NCBI RefSeq assembly: GCF_900142395.1
Contig: NZ_FRAS01000014.1
Coordinates: 1 to 64,000, forward strand
Direction of reading: 5' to 3'
DNA length: 64,000 nt
From: Hymenobacter psychrotolerans DSM 18569
GTDB lineage: Bacteria; Bacteroidota; Bacteroidia; Cytophagales; Hymenobacteraceae
Of the stretch, positions 8,398 to 16,341 are shown one piece after another. The translations under genes and the position numbers were made by a program. Each line of letters opens with the position of its first letter. Position 1 is the first letter of the stretch. The notes beneath the pieces were generated by a model. It saw nothing but the letters and a program-made list of their open reading frames with translations. It was not told where the DNA came from and ran no database searches.

Positions 8398-8874
8398 CTA
8401 CTTCGTGACGAACGGCACGGCCAGCGTGTAGTACACCGCCACGGGCTTCCCGTTCTGGCGGGCCGGCCGAAACTCCCCGTCCAGCAGATGAATCACGCGC
8501 AGGGCCTCGGCATCGAGGGTGGGGTTGAGGCCCTTCACCACTTCGGCCTCACGCACCACGCCCGTATCCGTCACGATGAAGCGCACGAACACCTGGCCCT
8601 GCGTGCCCCATTGCTCCCGCGGAAACCTGCGGTTGCGCTCCACAAACTGCGCCAGCGCCCGGTCGCGGCCGTGGCGGTAGGTGGGCATCTGCTCGGCATA
8701 GCTGTACACCGTGGGCGGCGCCTGCTGCGCAAACGCCCCGGCCGGCAGGGCCGCCAGCACCATCACGGCCGCCCAGCGGCACACCCACTGTGGGAAAGCC
8801 GAGCCCCGGCCGGGCCCAAAAAACCGGCCCCATAAAGCGCCGGCACTGCTACTATAGGAAGAAAAGAAAGGCAT
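8398..8874 (-). CDS. TonB C-terminal-like (energy transducer family) protein
   Basis: 158 residues from the ATG at 8874; the open frame extends further upstream but that part runs through the preceding gene. The N-terminus carries a hydrophobic export segment (about residues 28-43, ending AGAFA). The C-terminal 90 residues carry the TonB_C pattern: GQVFVRFIVTDTGVVREAEV, LDAEALRVIHLL, and FRPARQNGKPVAVYYTLAVPF. There is no proline-rich spacer, so it may not act as a classical TonB; many Bacteroidota proteins reuse this domain in the periplasm. It lies 35 bases downstream of the winged-helix gene, likely in one transcript. Confidence 0.75.
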   Translation of the reverse strand: MPFFSSYSSSAGALWGRFFGPGRGSAFPQWVCRWAAVMVLAALPAGAFAQQAPPTVYSYAEQMPTYRHGRDRALAQFVERNRRFPREQWGTQGQVFVRFIVTDTGVVREAEVVKGLNPTLDAEALRVIHLLDGEFRPARQNGKPVAVYYTLAVPFVTK

Positions 8875-8909
8875 AAGCAGAAAGAGCAGAGAGAAACGAA
8901 TGCGCCTGT

Positions 8910-9332
8910 TTACGGCAGCGGGGCCACCGGCGGGTGCTCGTTGCGGGCCACGGCCAGCAGCCAGTCTTCGCCGAACCGGGTGAGGCGGAAAACACGGCGC
9001 GGCCCCTCGTAGGCAAAGCGCAGCAGCCCGGCCCGCACCAGCCCCGTGTGGGCGTGGCTGCCCGCCACCCGGCCCACCCCGGCCGCGGCCGCCAGCTGGG
9101 CCGCCGTGCAGGCCTCCTGCCGCAGAAACGCGTAGCACATGTGCGCCTGCGTGGCCCGGCCCCGCGCATTGCGGCCGGGCACCAGCGCGGCCAGTGTGTC
9201 TTCGAGGCGCTGCCGCACGCGGGCCGGCGTGAAGGTGTGCTCGTCGGGCGGCGGGGGCTGGTCGCGGCGGGCTACGCGGGCGGCGAGGTGGCCCACCAGC
9301 TCATCGGGGGCGGAAATAGGGGAGGTAGACAT
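8910..9332 (-). CDS. small winged-helix-like protein
   Basis: 140 residues if started at the ATG at 9332; an upstream ATG at 9386 would add 18 residues. The central part, QAHMCYAFLRQEACTAAQLA then AGSHAHTGLVRAGLLRFAYE, reads as a helix-turn-helix followed by a wing ending RRVFRLTRFGEDWLLA. This suggests a DNA-binding regulator of the MarR/ArsR fold class, but no specific family is clear. It is followed closely by the TonB-C-like gene. Confidence 0.55.
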   Translation of the reverse strand: MSTSPISAPDELVGHLAARVARRDQPPPPDEHTFTPARVRQRLEDTLAALVPGRNARGRATQAHMCYAFLRQEACTAAQLAAAAGVGRVAGSHAHTGLVRAGLLRFAYEGPRRVFRLTRFGEDWLLAVARNEHPPVAPLP

Positions 9333-9494
9333 CGGATAGCACCCGCGTAGATAGCTGCGGACCGGAAGATAGCCAACGCCCACCATTTCAGCCCCATGCC
9401 CGCCGCCCCCGCGTAGCCCTACTGCGTGCCGCCGACCGCCTCAACTACGTCGTTGTATAGTAACCGACGAAGAATGCACGCATAAGGCAAGCCT

Positions 9495-9620
9495 TTGCTG
9501 CCTAACCATCAGTGCCCGTGCATATCAGGAAAGCAGGTGCTGCATAACACCTGGCGGCTGTCCGTATCCGGCATCCCGGTGCTGCCTAACACTTGGTGCC
9601 TGTTCATAAAAGGCAGCCCG
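9495..9620. repeat. three tandem degenerate 42-bp units
   Basis: Units at 9495-9536, 9537-9578 and 9579-9620 each begin TTGCTGCCTAAC, GTGCTGCATAAC and GTGCTGCCTAAC and end in GCAG, CCCG and CCCG. They are contiguous with no spacers. The period is a multiple of three, but no long open frame runs across them. Confidence 0.75.
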
Positions 9621-9702
9621 GTGCTCAGTAGCCGCATGCGGATGGTTGTATGCTAGGCAGTGTGGAGAGTGGGTGTAACAAGTGGTCAGATGTTCGCCAG
9701 AC

Positions 9703-9794
9703 CGTCATGCTGAGCGAAGCCGAAGCATCTCTACCGCCAACGTAATTTCTGGTTACCACTGCGGTAGAGATGCTTCGGCAGGCTCAGCATGACG
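9703..9794. repeat. REP-like long inverted repeat, copy 2
   Basis: The left arm CGTCATGCTGAGC...CGAAGCATCTCTACCGC and the right arm GCGGTAGAGATGCTTCGGC...GCTCAGCATGACG pair over about 34 bases with few mismatches around a centre of about 23 bases. The outer 13 bases are perfectly complementary. Confidence 0.85.
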
Positions 9795-9877
9795 TGCTTT
9801 TTGCTTGCTGTCTATACATACTAGCCTGGGTTGTAGCAAAACCGGCCGGTGCGGGCCTCGGGCGGGCGGCCGTGGGG

Positions 9878-10699
9878 CTACTTATCTTCCCAGAACTCGC
9901 GCCCTTTGCTGTCGATGTAGCCCGGCTGCCCGGTGCTGGTGGTTACGCGGGCCACGTCGGCCACGAAGGGTTCGGCGGCGGCGTATTTCACCTCGGTCAG
10001 CAGCCGGCCCTCGTGGCTGAGGTAGCCGAAGCGGCCGGCCTGCTCCACTATCGGATACAGGAAGCCGTTGGCGGCCGTGGCCCGGATGGCGTCATACTCC
10101 AGCGGCAGCACGAGGCGGCCTTTGGCGTTAAGCACGCCCCACTTGCTGCCCTGGCGCACCAGCAGCAGCCCGCTGTGGTGCAGGTCCCGGATTTCGTCGT
10201 ACTCGGCGGGCACTACGGTGCTGGAGCCGCTCGTGAACCGGAAGCCGACTTTGCCCTGGCGGCGCAGCAGGTCGCCCTGCTCCAGGTAGTCGGTTTCGGG
10301 CTCCGGCCCGGCGGGCGAGGCGAGGCGGTGGCCGGCCGGCCCGATGGCGAAGGTGTCGCCGCGCAGCACCACGGTGGCGCGCCCGTCGGGCCCGAAGTTG
10401 CCGGCGTAGCTGTACTGGGCCGGTATCAGGGCGTTGCCACTGCCATCGATGTAGCCGTAGAGCGGGCCCTGGCGCACCCAGGCCAGCTCCTGCACGAAGG
10501 GGCCGGCCTCATCGTAGGCCAGCGGCAGCACGAGGCGGCGGCTCTGGTCGGCATAGCCCCAGCGGCTGCCTTTGCGGAACGGCACGAGGCGGCTGCCCGC
10601 CGTTTGGGCCGGGGCAAACTCGGGAAGCAGCAGACTCAGGGCGCAGGACGCCAGCAGGAGCCATCCTGGCCGTAGCAGACGAAACCGGAAAGCAGACAT
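9878..10699 (-). CDS. secreted WG-repeat protein
   Basis: 273 residues from the ATG at 10699 (MSAFRFRLLRPGW). An N-terminal signal segment ends near residue 32. The rest is built from about five WG-type repeats of 30-60 residues, such as GSRWGYADQSRRLVLPLAYD, GPLYGYIDGSGNALIPAQYS and KWGVLNAKGRLVLPLEYD, with the usual G-x-x-x-L/I-P-x-x-Y/F-D cadence. WG-repeat proteins are surface or periplasmic proteins of mostly unknown role. An ATG nine codons further upstream is possible but would spoil the signal peptide. Confidence 0.85.
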   Translation of the reverse strand: MSAFRFRLLRPGWLLLASCALSLLLPEFAPAQTAGSRLVPFRKGSRWGYADQSRRLVLPLAYDEAGPFVQELAWVRQGPLYGYIDGSGNALIPAQYSYAGNFGPDGRATVVLRGDTFAIGPAGHRLASPAGPEPETDYLEQGDLLRRQGKVGFRFTSGSSTVVPAEYDEIRDLHHSGLLLVRQGSKWGVLNAKGRLVLPLEYDAIRATAANGFLYPIVEQAGRFGYLSHEGRLLTEVKYAAAEPFVADVARVTTSTGQPGYIDSKGREFWEDK

Positions 10700-10841
10700 T
10701 ACAGCTAAGGTACGAGGGGCAGCCAAAACCTGAGCGCCTGTTTGCGGGTTTCACCAGTTCTTCACGCTGTAGCGTGCAGCTTCACTGCTTTTCTGCGGCC
10801 GGCTCGCCCGCCGGCGCATAGGGCGGCGCCCTCTCACCTTG

Positions 10842-10849
10842 TATCTTTG
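10842..10849 (+). promoter_or_regulatory. -7 element TATCTTTG of the PhyH-type gene
   Basis: TATCTTTG matches TAnnTTTG and lies 35 bases before the ATG at 10885. No -33 TTG is visible. Confidence 0.45.
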
Positions 10850-10884
10850 CGCCTGCGGGCGTGCTTCCGGCCGCAACGGCTACT

Positions 10885-11703
10885 ATGGCTTCTCTACCAC
10901 TACCCTATCCACGCTTTACGCTCGGTTCTGCCCTCACAACCGAACAGCTGGACTTCTTCCGGCAACACGGCTTTCTTCACTTTCGCGCTTTTGCCGGCCC
11001 CGGGCAGGTGCAGGAGCTGCTGCGGGCCACCGAAGCCGTGCAGCAGCAGTGGCTGGCCGAAGGGGTGCAGAAAGTAAACGGCGTCCCCATCAAATACGGC
11101 AAAGACGTGGATGGCTCGCCCATCGTGCAGCGCTTCGCCTTTGCCTCGCACTACAGCCCCGTGCTGGCCGAGTTCCTGCAGGATGCGCGCTTTCGGGCCT
11201 TGTTTCCGCTGCTCGAAGCGCCGGGCGGCCGCGTCGGCATCAACGAAAAGGACGGCCTCGTCATCAACCACTACGTGAACGTGCCGGGCTCGGAGTTTTC
11301 GCAGATGGGCTGGCACACCGACTCGCTGCGGGACGTGTTCTACGGCAAGCGCATCGGCCCGATGCTGAACGTAGGCTTCCACCTCGATGGCACGCCGGCC
11401 ACCAACGGCGGCCTGCGCCTGATTCCGGGCACGCACCGCCAGCCGCTGCGCGAAATGCTGTTTCGCAAGAAATACTACAAGGACGTCAGCGCCGACTCGC
11501 ACGAAATAGCCGTGGAAACCGAGCCCGGTGACCTGACCGTGCACGACGGCCGCATGTGGCACCGCGTGGCGCAGTCGCCGCTGGTGGGGGAGGTGTCGAG
11601 GCGCCGCGTGATGTATGTGCCCATCGTGGCCGGCAAGTACCAGCCCAAGCACGAACACAGCCCCACGCCGTTCTACCTGCGCTTTCTGCACCTGGTGAAG
11701 TAG
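10885..11703 (+). CDS. phytanoyl-CoA dioxygenase (PhyH) family protein
   Basis: 272 residues from the ATG at 10885 (MASLPLPYPRF); an ATG was not needed further upstream because the promoter element lies at 10842. It is an Fe(II)/2-oxoglutarate oxygenase: the opening FFRQHGFLHFRAF is typical of PhyH enzymes, the iron ligands are His and Asp of WHTDSLRD and the distal His of MWHRVAQSPL, and the arginine for 2-oxoglutarate lies in SRRRVMYVP. GTHRQPL follows the core. The substrate is unknown. Downstream, right after the stop codon, begins the octamer array of the four-helix-bundle element. Confidence 0.85.
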   Translation: MASLPLPYPRFTLGSALTTEQLDFFRQHGFLHFRAFAGPGQVQELLRATEAVQQQWLAEGVQKVNGVPIKYGKDVDGSPIVQRFAFASHYSPVLAEFLQDARFRALFPLLEAPGGRVGINEKDGLVINHYVNVPGSEFSQMGWHTDSLRDVFYGKRIGPMLNVGFHLDGTPATNGGLRLIPGTHRQPLREMLFRKKYYKDVSADSHEIAVETEPGDLTVHDGRMWHRVAQSPLVGEVSRRRVMYVPIVAGKYQPKHEHSPTPFYLRFLHLVK

Positions 11704-11743
11704 AGTGAATGAGTGAGTGAATGAGTGAATGAGTGAATGAGTG
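11704..11743 (+). repeat. octamer array (TGAATGAG)n, left arm
   Basis: Forty bases directly after the TAG of the PhyH gene are made of near-perfect TGAATGAG/TGAGTGAG units, followed by TTTTTT. They are the reverse complement, with few mismatches, of the array at 12190-12229. Confidence 0.9.
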
Positions 11744-11759
11744 TTTTTTCTGACAGCTT

Positions 11760-12131
11760 ATGGGCTCGGTAGATAAGGTTGCTTTTATAGATGCGTTGAG
11801 GAACCGTACAAAGCAGTTATCCTTGCGTACTATCCGGCTGTTTCAGCAACTACCGAAGACCGAGGAGGCACGGATTATTGGGCGGCAGTTGTTGCGGGCT
11901 TCCACATCCGTTGGGGCAAACTACCGTGCTGTTTGCCGGGCTAGGTCAAAAGCAGAATATTATGCAAAGCTTTGTATTTGTGTGGAAGAGGCTGACGAAA
12001 CGCTGTTTTGGCTGGAGCTTCTGATGGAGTCCGGTATAGTTTCGGAGGAGAAGCTAAAGCCACTGCACAAGGAGTTTGAAGAAGTAGTGTCCATACTGGC
12101 TACTGCACGTAAATCAGCTTCCGCGCACTGA
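11760..12131 (+). CDS. four-helix-bundle protein (23S rRNA IVP / S23 family)
   Basis: 123 residues, almost wholly helical, with four amphipathic helices. Family signatures are FIDALRNRTKQLSLRTIRLF, the small-residue turn RASTSVGANYRAVCRA, and KLCICVEEADETLFWLELL. Members are encoded in intervening sequences of 23S rRNA in some bacteria and also occur as free genes; their relative Avd works with diversity-generating reverse transcriptases. Here there is no rRNA and no reverse transcriptase nearby. The gene is enclosed by two inverted octamer arrays (11704-11743 and 12190-12229), which suggests that gene and repeats form one unit inserted between the PhyH and SDR genes. Role unknown. Confidence 0.85.
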   Translation: MGSVDKVAFIDALRNRTKQLSLRTIRLFQQLPKTEEARIIGRQLLRASTSVGANYRAVCRARSKAEYYAKLCICVEEADETLFWLELLMESGIVSEEKLKPLHKEFEEVVSILATARKSASAH

Positions 12132-12189
12132 GCAGTCAGCTACTCAGCCAACCATTCACCGCCGCGTCTACAGCACCTGCCGGTTGCGT

Positions 12190-12229
12190 CACTCATTCAC
12201 TCATTCACTCATCCACTCATCCACTCATT
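12190..12229 (-). repeat. octamer array (TGAATGAG)n, right arm, inverted
   Basis: Read on the minus strand it repeats the left array: the 24 bases at its inner end match exactly and the outer part carries GGATGAGT variants. It ends at 12229, so its last two bases are the first two of the TTG start of the next gene. Confidence 0.9.
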
Positions 12230-13013
12230 GAAAACTGCCCTCATTACCGGCGCTTCCCGCGGAATCGGGCGCGCTTTTGCTACCGAGCTGGCCCGCCGGG
12301 GCTACAACCTGCTGCTGGTAGCGCGCTCCGCAGACCAGCTGGAGCAGGCCGCCACGGAGCTGCGCCAGCAGGCCGGTGTGGAAGTAGCCGTGCTGGCGCA
12401 GGACCTGGCCGCTTCAAATGCCGCGGAGCAGGTGGCGGAGTGGGCCAACAGCCAGACCCAGGAGTTGGCAGTGCTGGTGAACAATGCGGGTTATGGGCTG
12501 TGGGGGCGGTTTGAGGAGCTGAGCTTAGCCGAGCAGCAAAGCATGCTGCAGCTGAATATGCACGTGCCGGTGGCCCTTACGCACCGGCTGCTGCCCGCAC
12601 TCCGGCAGCAGAAAAAGTCCTTCATCCTGAACGTGTCGAGTACGGCAGCCTACCAGGCAGTACCCACACTCACGCTCTACGCGGCCAGTAAGGCGTTTCT
12701 GCTCAGCTTCTCACGCGGGCTGCGCTACGAGCTGCGCGGCTCCGGCGTGTCAGTCACCTGCCTCAGCCCCGGCGCCACCACCACCGACTTCGCCGACCGT
12801 GCCGGGATGAGCGCCGGCCTGCAGGAAACCGCCAACAAAGTATCCATGACGCCCGAGCAGGTGGCGCAGGCCGGTATTGCGGCCATGCTGGCCGGCGAGG
12901 CCGAGCTGATTCCGGGCGCCCTGAACAAAGTATCGGCCCACCTGACCGGCCTCGTGCCCAAAGCCCTGACCGAGAAAATAGCAGCCGGCATCTACGAGAA
13001 GCACCTGAAGTAG
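12228..13013 (+). CDS. SDR family oxidoreductase
   Basis: 261 residues. Classical short-chain dehydrogenase: the nucleotide site TGASRGIG near the N-terminus, LVNNAGYG, the catalytic Ser of NVSSTAAY, and YAASK as the YxxxK motif. Family members reduce carbonyls or oxidise alcohols with NAD(P); substrate unknown. The start is TTG: the second strand MKTALITGASRG requires it and no ATG is available upstream. That TTG overlaps the end of the inverted octamer array, so the native 5' end may have been replaced. Confidence 0.85.
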   Translation: MKTALITGASRGIGRAFATELARRGYNLLLVARSADQLEQAATELRQQAGVEVAVLAQDLAASNAAEQVAEWANSQTQELAVLVNNAGYGLWGRFEELSLAEQQSMLQLNMHVPVALTHRLLPALRQQKKSFILNVSSTAAYQAVPTLTLYAASKAFLLSFSRGLRYELRGSGVSVTCLSPGATTTDFADRAGMSAGLQETANKVSMTPEQVAQAGIAAMLAGEAELIPGALNKVSAHLTGLVPKALTEKIAAGIYEKHLK

Positions 13014-13022
13014 CCTGCTCCG

Positions 13023-13697
13023 TTAGTACGCTGCTTTCCGGCTTCCTGAAACTATCCGGCCCGCCAGCCAGAAGCAGAATGCCGCGAAAAGCGGGGCGGC
13101 CAGCACGTCGTAGGTGTAGTGGGCGTGCTGCACCAGCACCAGCAGGCCCACGGCCACGGTGCCCGGCACCAGCCAGCGGCGCAGCCGGCCCGGCCCCACG
13201 GCCAGCGCCAGCAGTGCCACGGTGGCCGTGTGGCCCGAGAAAAACAGGTCTTTGGTGATGGGAGCCGGCGCTGCGTAGATAAGCGCATCCACCAGCGGGT
13301 CGCGGAGCAGGATGAGGCCGGCCGGGGGCTCCAGCGGCAGCAGCCACAACAGCAGGCAGCGGCACAGGTGCAGCAGCCAGTAGGCCCACAGCGCCCGCAG
13401 CAGCAGCGCCGGCCGCGGCAGCAGATACACCACAGCAGCCCCAATGCTCAGGTAGATAACCGCAAACGTGGGTCCCGATACATCGTAAGCGGGCAGCAGC
13501 GCCAGCAGCGGGTCGGGCAGCACCACGCCGGGCCGGGCCTGAATGAAGGCGAAGAAACCCGGCAGCCCCGCCACCAGCCCCAGCAGCAGCACCAGCACCC
13601 CCAGCAGCCGCCCCCGAAAGCCTGGCGTACGCCATGCGGCGGGCCAGCGCAGGGGCGCAGCAGTAGGTGGGGGGGCAGAAACAGGGGAAAGCGGCAT
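13023..13697 (-). CDS. PAP2/sphingomyelin-synthase-like membrane phosphatase
   Basis: 224 residues from the ATG at 13697. Five or six hydrophobic segments indicate an inner-membrane protein. KDLFFSGHTATVALLAL and QHAHYTYDVLAAP supply the two conserved His motifs of the PAP2_C/lipid-phosphatase fold (SGH and H...YD). Likely acts on a lipid phosphate or as a head-group transferase. It converges on the SDR gene and is divergent from the M20 gene at 13865. Confidence 0.75.
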   Translation of the reverse strand: MPLSPVSAPPPTAAPLRWPAAWRTPGFRGRLLGVLVLLLGLVAGLPGFFAFIQARPGVVLPDPLLALLPAYDVSGPTFAVIYLSIGAAVVYLLPRPALLLRALWAYWLLHLCRCLLLWLLPLEPPAGLILLRDPLVDALIYAAPAPITKDLFFSGHTATVALLALAVGPGRLRRWLVPGTVAVGLLVLVQHAHYTYDVLAAPLFAAFCFWLAGRIVSGSRKAAY

Positions 13698-13864
13698 CCG
13701 GCAAAGGTAAGGCCCGGCTGGCGTCGCAGGCGCAGCGTGGCCGGTGGCCGGAGCGGTTTGGTGGTTCTGCTGTTCGTGGGCGCGCGGAAGCCGCTGCCGC
13801 GCCGGATTGCTGGCGAACCGGCGCGGGCGTTGTACCTTTTGGGGCCACTTTCCACGTCTGCCGC

Positions 13865-15169
13865 ATGAAGCGCCTGCTCCTGTTACTTCCCCTTGCTTTT
13901 GCATTTACCCGCCCGGCTGCTGCCCAGAATGCTGCCCTCAATGCCCGCATTGCCAAGCTCTCGGCGCAGCAGGAAACCCAGGTAATTGCCTGGCGGCGCG
14001 ATATTCACGAGCACCCCGAGCTGGGCAACATGGAAACCCGCACGGCTGGCATTATTGCGGCGGAGCTGAGGCGGCTGGGGCTGGAAGTGCAGACCGGCGT
14101 GGCCCGTACCGGCGTGGTGGGCATCCTGCGCGGCGGCAAGCCCGGCCCCGTAGTGGCCCTGCGCGCCGACATGGACGGGCTGCCCGTCACGGAAAGTGTC
14201 GCGCTGCCTTTTGCCTCCAAAGCCCGCGCCCAGTACAACGGCCAGGAAGTGGGCGTGATGCACGCCTGCGGCCACGACACCCACGTAGCCATGCTGCTGG
14301 GCGCGGCCAACGTACTCAGCCAGGTAAAGAAAGACCTGCCCGGCACCGTGAAATTCATCTTTCAGCCGGCCGAAGAAGGCTCCTTGCCCGGCGTGACGGG
14401 CGGCGCCAAGCTCATGGTGCAGGAAGGCGTGCTCAGCAACCCCAAAGTCGATGCTATTTTCGGGGTCCACATCAACGCCCAGACCGAAGTAGGCACCCTC
14501 CGCTACCGCCCCGAGGGCGAAATGGCTTCGTCGGATGTATTCAGCATCAAGGTGAAAGGGAAGTCGGCGCACGGCGCGTATCCGTGGCTGGCCGTGGACC
14601 CGGTAGTGGCCGCCGCCCAGATCATCATGGGCCTGCAGACCATCGTGAGCCGGCAGGTGCAACTGACCGAAGATGCCGCCGTGCTGACTGTGGGCATGGT
14701 GCACGGCGGGGTGCGCAACAACATCATTCCCGAGCAGGTGGAGCTGACCGGCACCATCCGCACGCTCAACACCGACATGCAGCAGCAGATCTGGGCCGCC
14801 GTGCGCCGCACCGCCACCAACATTGCCGAAAGCGCCGGCGCCACCGCCGAAGTGGACATCGTGAACTATGCCCCCGTGACCTACAACGAGCCGCGCCTCA
14901 CCGAGCAGATGCTGCCCACGCTGCGCCGCGTGGCCGGCCCCGGACAGGTGGAGCTGCAGAAAGCCGTGACCGGGGCCGAGGACTTCGCGTATTTCCAGGA
15001 GAAAGTGCCTGGGCTGTTTCTGTTTGTGGGCGGCATGCCCAAAGGCAAAAAGCCCGCCGATACGGCGCCGCACCACACCCCCGGCTTTTTCGTAGACGAA
15101 AGCGGCCTGACGCTGGGCGTGCAGACCCTGGCCACGCTGGCCGCCGATTATCTGGCGATGAAAAAATAA
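13865..15169 (+). CDS. secreted M20 family amidohydrolase
   Basis: 434 residues with signal peptide (1-20, ending PAAAQ). M20D peptidase/amidohydrolase signatures: RRDIHEHPELGNMETRT, ALRADMDGLPV, the metal site MHACGHDTHVAML near residue 135, FQPAEEG, the dimerisation-domain segment SAHGAYPW, and GAEDFAYFQ. Enzymes of this group hydrolyse N-acyl amino acids such as hippurate or indole-acetyl conjugates using two metal ions. Export suggests a periplasmic role. The start at MKRLLLLLP is chosen because it opens the signal peptide. Confidence 0.9.
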   Translation: MKRLLLLLPLAFAFTRPAAAQNAALNARIAKLSAQQETQVIAWRRDIHEHPELGNMETRTAGIIAAELRRLGLEVQTGVARTGVVGILRGGKPGPVVALRADMDGLPVTESVALPFASKARAQYNGQEVGVMHACGHDTHVAMLLGAANVLSQVKKDLPGTVKFIFQPAEEGSLPGVTGGAKLMVQEGVLSNPKVDAIFGVHINAQTEVGTLRYRPEGEMASSDVFSIKVKGKSAHGAYPWLAVDPVVAAAQIIMGLQTIVSRQVQLTEDAAVLTVGMVHGGVRNNIIPEQVELTGTIRTLNTDMQQQIWAAVRRTATNIAESAGATAEVDIVNYAPVTYNEPRLTEQMLPTLRRVAGPGQVELQKAVTGAEDFAYFQEKVPGLFLFVGGMPKGKKPADTAPHHTPGFFVDESGLTLGVQTLATLAADYLAMKK

Positions 15170-15172
15170 ATC

Positions 15173-15296
15173 GTGATGAGGTGAAGGAGGGATGAAGTGA
15201 TGAAGGAATGAGGTGGCAAGTGCTGGGCCAATCCCCACAATTTCATTTTTCCATCCTCATCACCTCATTACCTCATCACCTCATCACCCCATCACC
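15173..15296. repeat. inverted pair of GATGAGGTGA-type arrays
   Basis: The left part (15173-15213) is made of GTGATGAGGTGA-like units and the right part (15251-15296) of their complements, CATCACCTCATCACC. They face each other across about 37 bases. The layout resembles the arrays around 11760-12131, but there is no gene between them. Confidence 0.7.
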
Positions 15297-15332
15297 AAAA
15301 ACCACCTCAGTGCTCTAGTCCACCTGTACTCA

Positions 15333-16202
15333 ATGAATATTGCCCTGGTAACCTGCGAAACGCTGGCTCAGTACGCCGCGCCCAACGTCGATGATGAAGA
15401 CAACCTGCTCACGCGCTACCTCCGGGAGCAAGGCCACAGCGTCGAGCCCCGCATCTGGAGCAATCCGGCCGTCGACTGGCTGAGCTACGATGTGGTGGTG
15501 CTCAAGTCGCCGTGGGACTATTTCGACCGGGTGCAGGAGTTCTACTCTTGGCTCAACAGGATGGAAACGCTGGGCGTACGCCTGCTGAACCCCGTGAGAA
15601 CCGTGCGCTGGAACGCCGACAAACAGTATCTGCGCGACATGGAGCAGGCCGGCGTGCGCATAGTGCCCACGCACTGGCTGGCGCAGGGTAGCGCTTTTCA
15701 GGCTGATGAGCTGTTCGCTACGCTTGGTTGTGAGCGGCTGGTGATGAAGCCCTCGGTGAGTGGCGGGGCCAAAAACACCTTCGAGCTGACCCACGACGAA
15801 GCCACGCGCCGCACCCCGGAACTGACGGAGCTGCTGCGCCACGAGGATTTTCTGGTGCAGCCGTTTCAGCCCCAGATTCAGGAGCAGGGCGAATGGTCGC
15901 TCATCTACCTGGGCGGCGAATACAGCCACTGCGTGCTGAAAACTCCCAAGCCCGGCGACTTCCGGGTGCAGCACTATCTGGGTGGTGGCATTGAGCCCCG
16001 TGAGGCGCCTGCTCACCTGCGCCGCGCCGCCGACCATATCGTGCGCGAGTTTGCCCAGGGCTGCCTCTACGCCCGCGTAGACGGAGTGGAAGCCAACGGC
16101 GAGCTGCTGCTCATGGAGCTGGAATTGATTGAACCCTTCCTGTACCTGGCCTCCGCCGAAGGCTCCCTGGCCCGCTACGAGCAGGCCCTGGCGCGGCTGT
16201 AA
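15333..16202 (+). CDS. ATP-grasp ligase, RimK/DcsG-like
   Basis: 289 residues from the ATG at 15333; the frame extends upstream into the repeat pair but the N-terminus MNIALVTCETLAQY is natural. Segments: a pre-ATP-grasp domain with DVVVLKSPWDYFDR, the Lys of LVMKPSVSGGAKNTFEL in the ATP-grasp core, FLVQPFQPQIQEQGEWSLIY, and the metal-binding ELELIEPFLY. Similar proteins join an amino acid or small acid to an amine using ATP; the cycloserine enzyme DcsG and RimK belong to this fold. Substrate unknown. It may be transcribed alone, ending at the hairpin at 16257. Confidence 0.75.
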   Translation: MNIALVTCETLAQYAAPNVDDEDNLLTRYLREQGHSVEPRIWSNPAVDWLSYDVVVLKSPWDYFDRVQEFYSWLNRMETLGVRLLNPVRTVRWNADKQYLRDMEQAGVRIVPTHWLAQGSAFQADELFATLGCERLVMKPSVSGGAKNTFELTHDEATRRTPELTELLRHEDFLVQPFQPQIQEQGEWSLIYLGGEYSHCVLKTPKPGDFRVQHYLGGGIEPREAPAHLRRAADHIVREFAQGCLYARVDGVEANGELLLMELELIEPFLYLASAEGSLARYEQALARL

Positions 16203-16256
16203 GTAGTTCTGATTCCGGCAGAAGCTCAGGTTTCTATCTGCCTGACTTTTGTGCGA

Positions 16257-16300
16257 AAAAGCCCCAGAAGACTTGTATCCGGCAAGTCTTCTGGGGCTTT
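16257..16300. terminator. bidirectional terminator
   Basis: AAAAGCCCCAGAAGACTTG pairs with CAAGTCTTCTGGGGCTTT around a 7-base loop, with A and T runs at the outer ends. It separates the converging ATP-grasp and SDR genes. Confidence 0.85.
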
Positions 16301-16341
16301 CGAGCGTTCTAACTAGTAGTGCAAACCGCGGGAATCCGTGC

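Larger units (their letters stand above)
9333..9877. other. repeat-bearing gene-free stretch
   Basis: About 545 bases without a credible gene between two minus-strand genes. It contains three degenerate 42-bp tandem units (9495-9620) and a long REP-like inverted repeat (9703-9794). Confidence 0.65.

Noticed and set aside
11760..12131. Avd of a diversity-generating retroelement
   Set aside because: Same fold family, but there is no reverse transcriptase and no template/variable repeat pair in the window.
11704..12229. CRISPR array or minisatellite
   Set aside because: The octamer arrays have no spacers, and they face each other around a gene rather than running in one direction.
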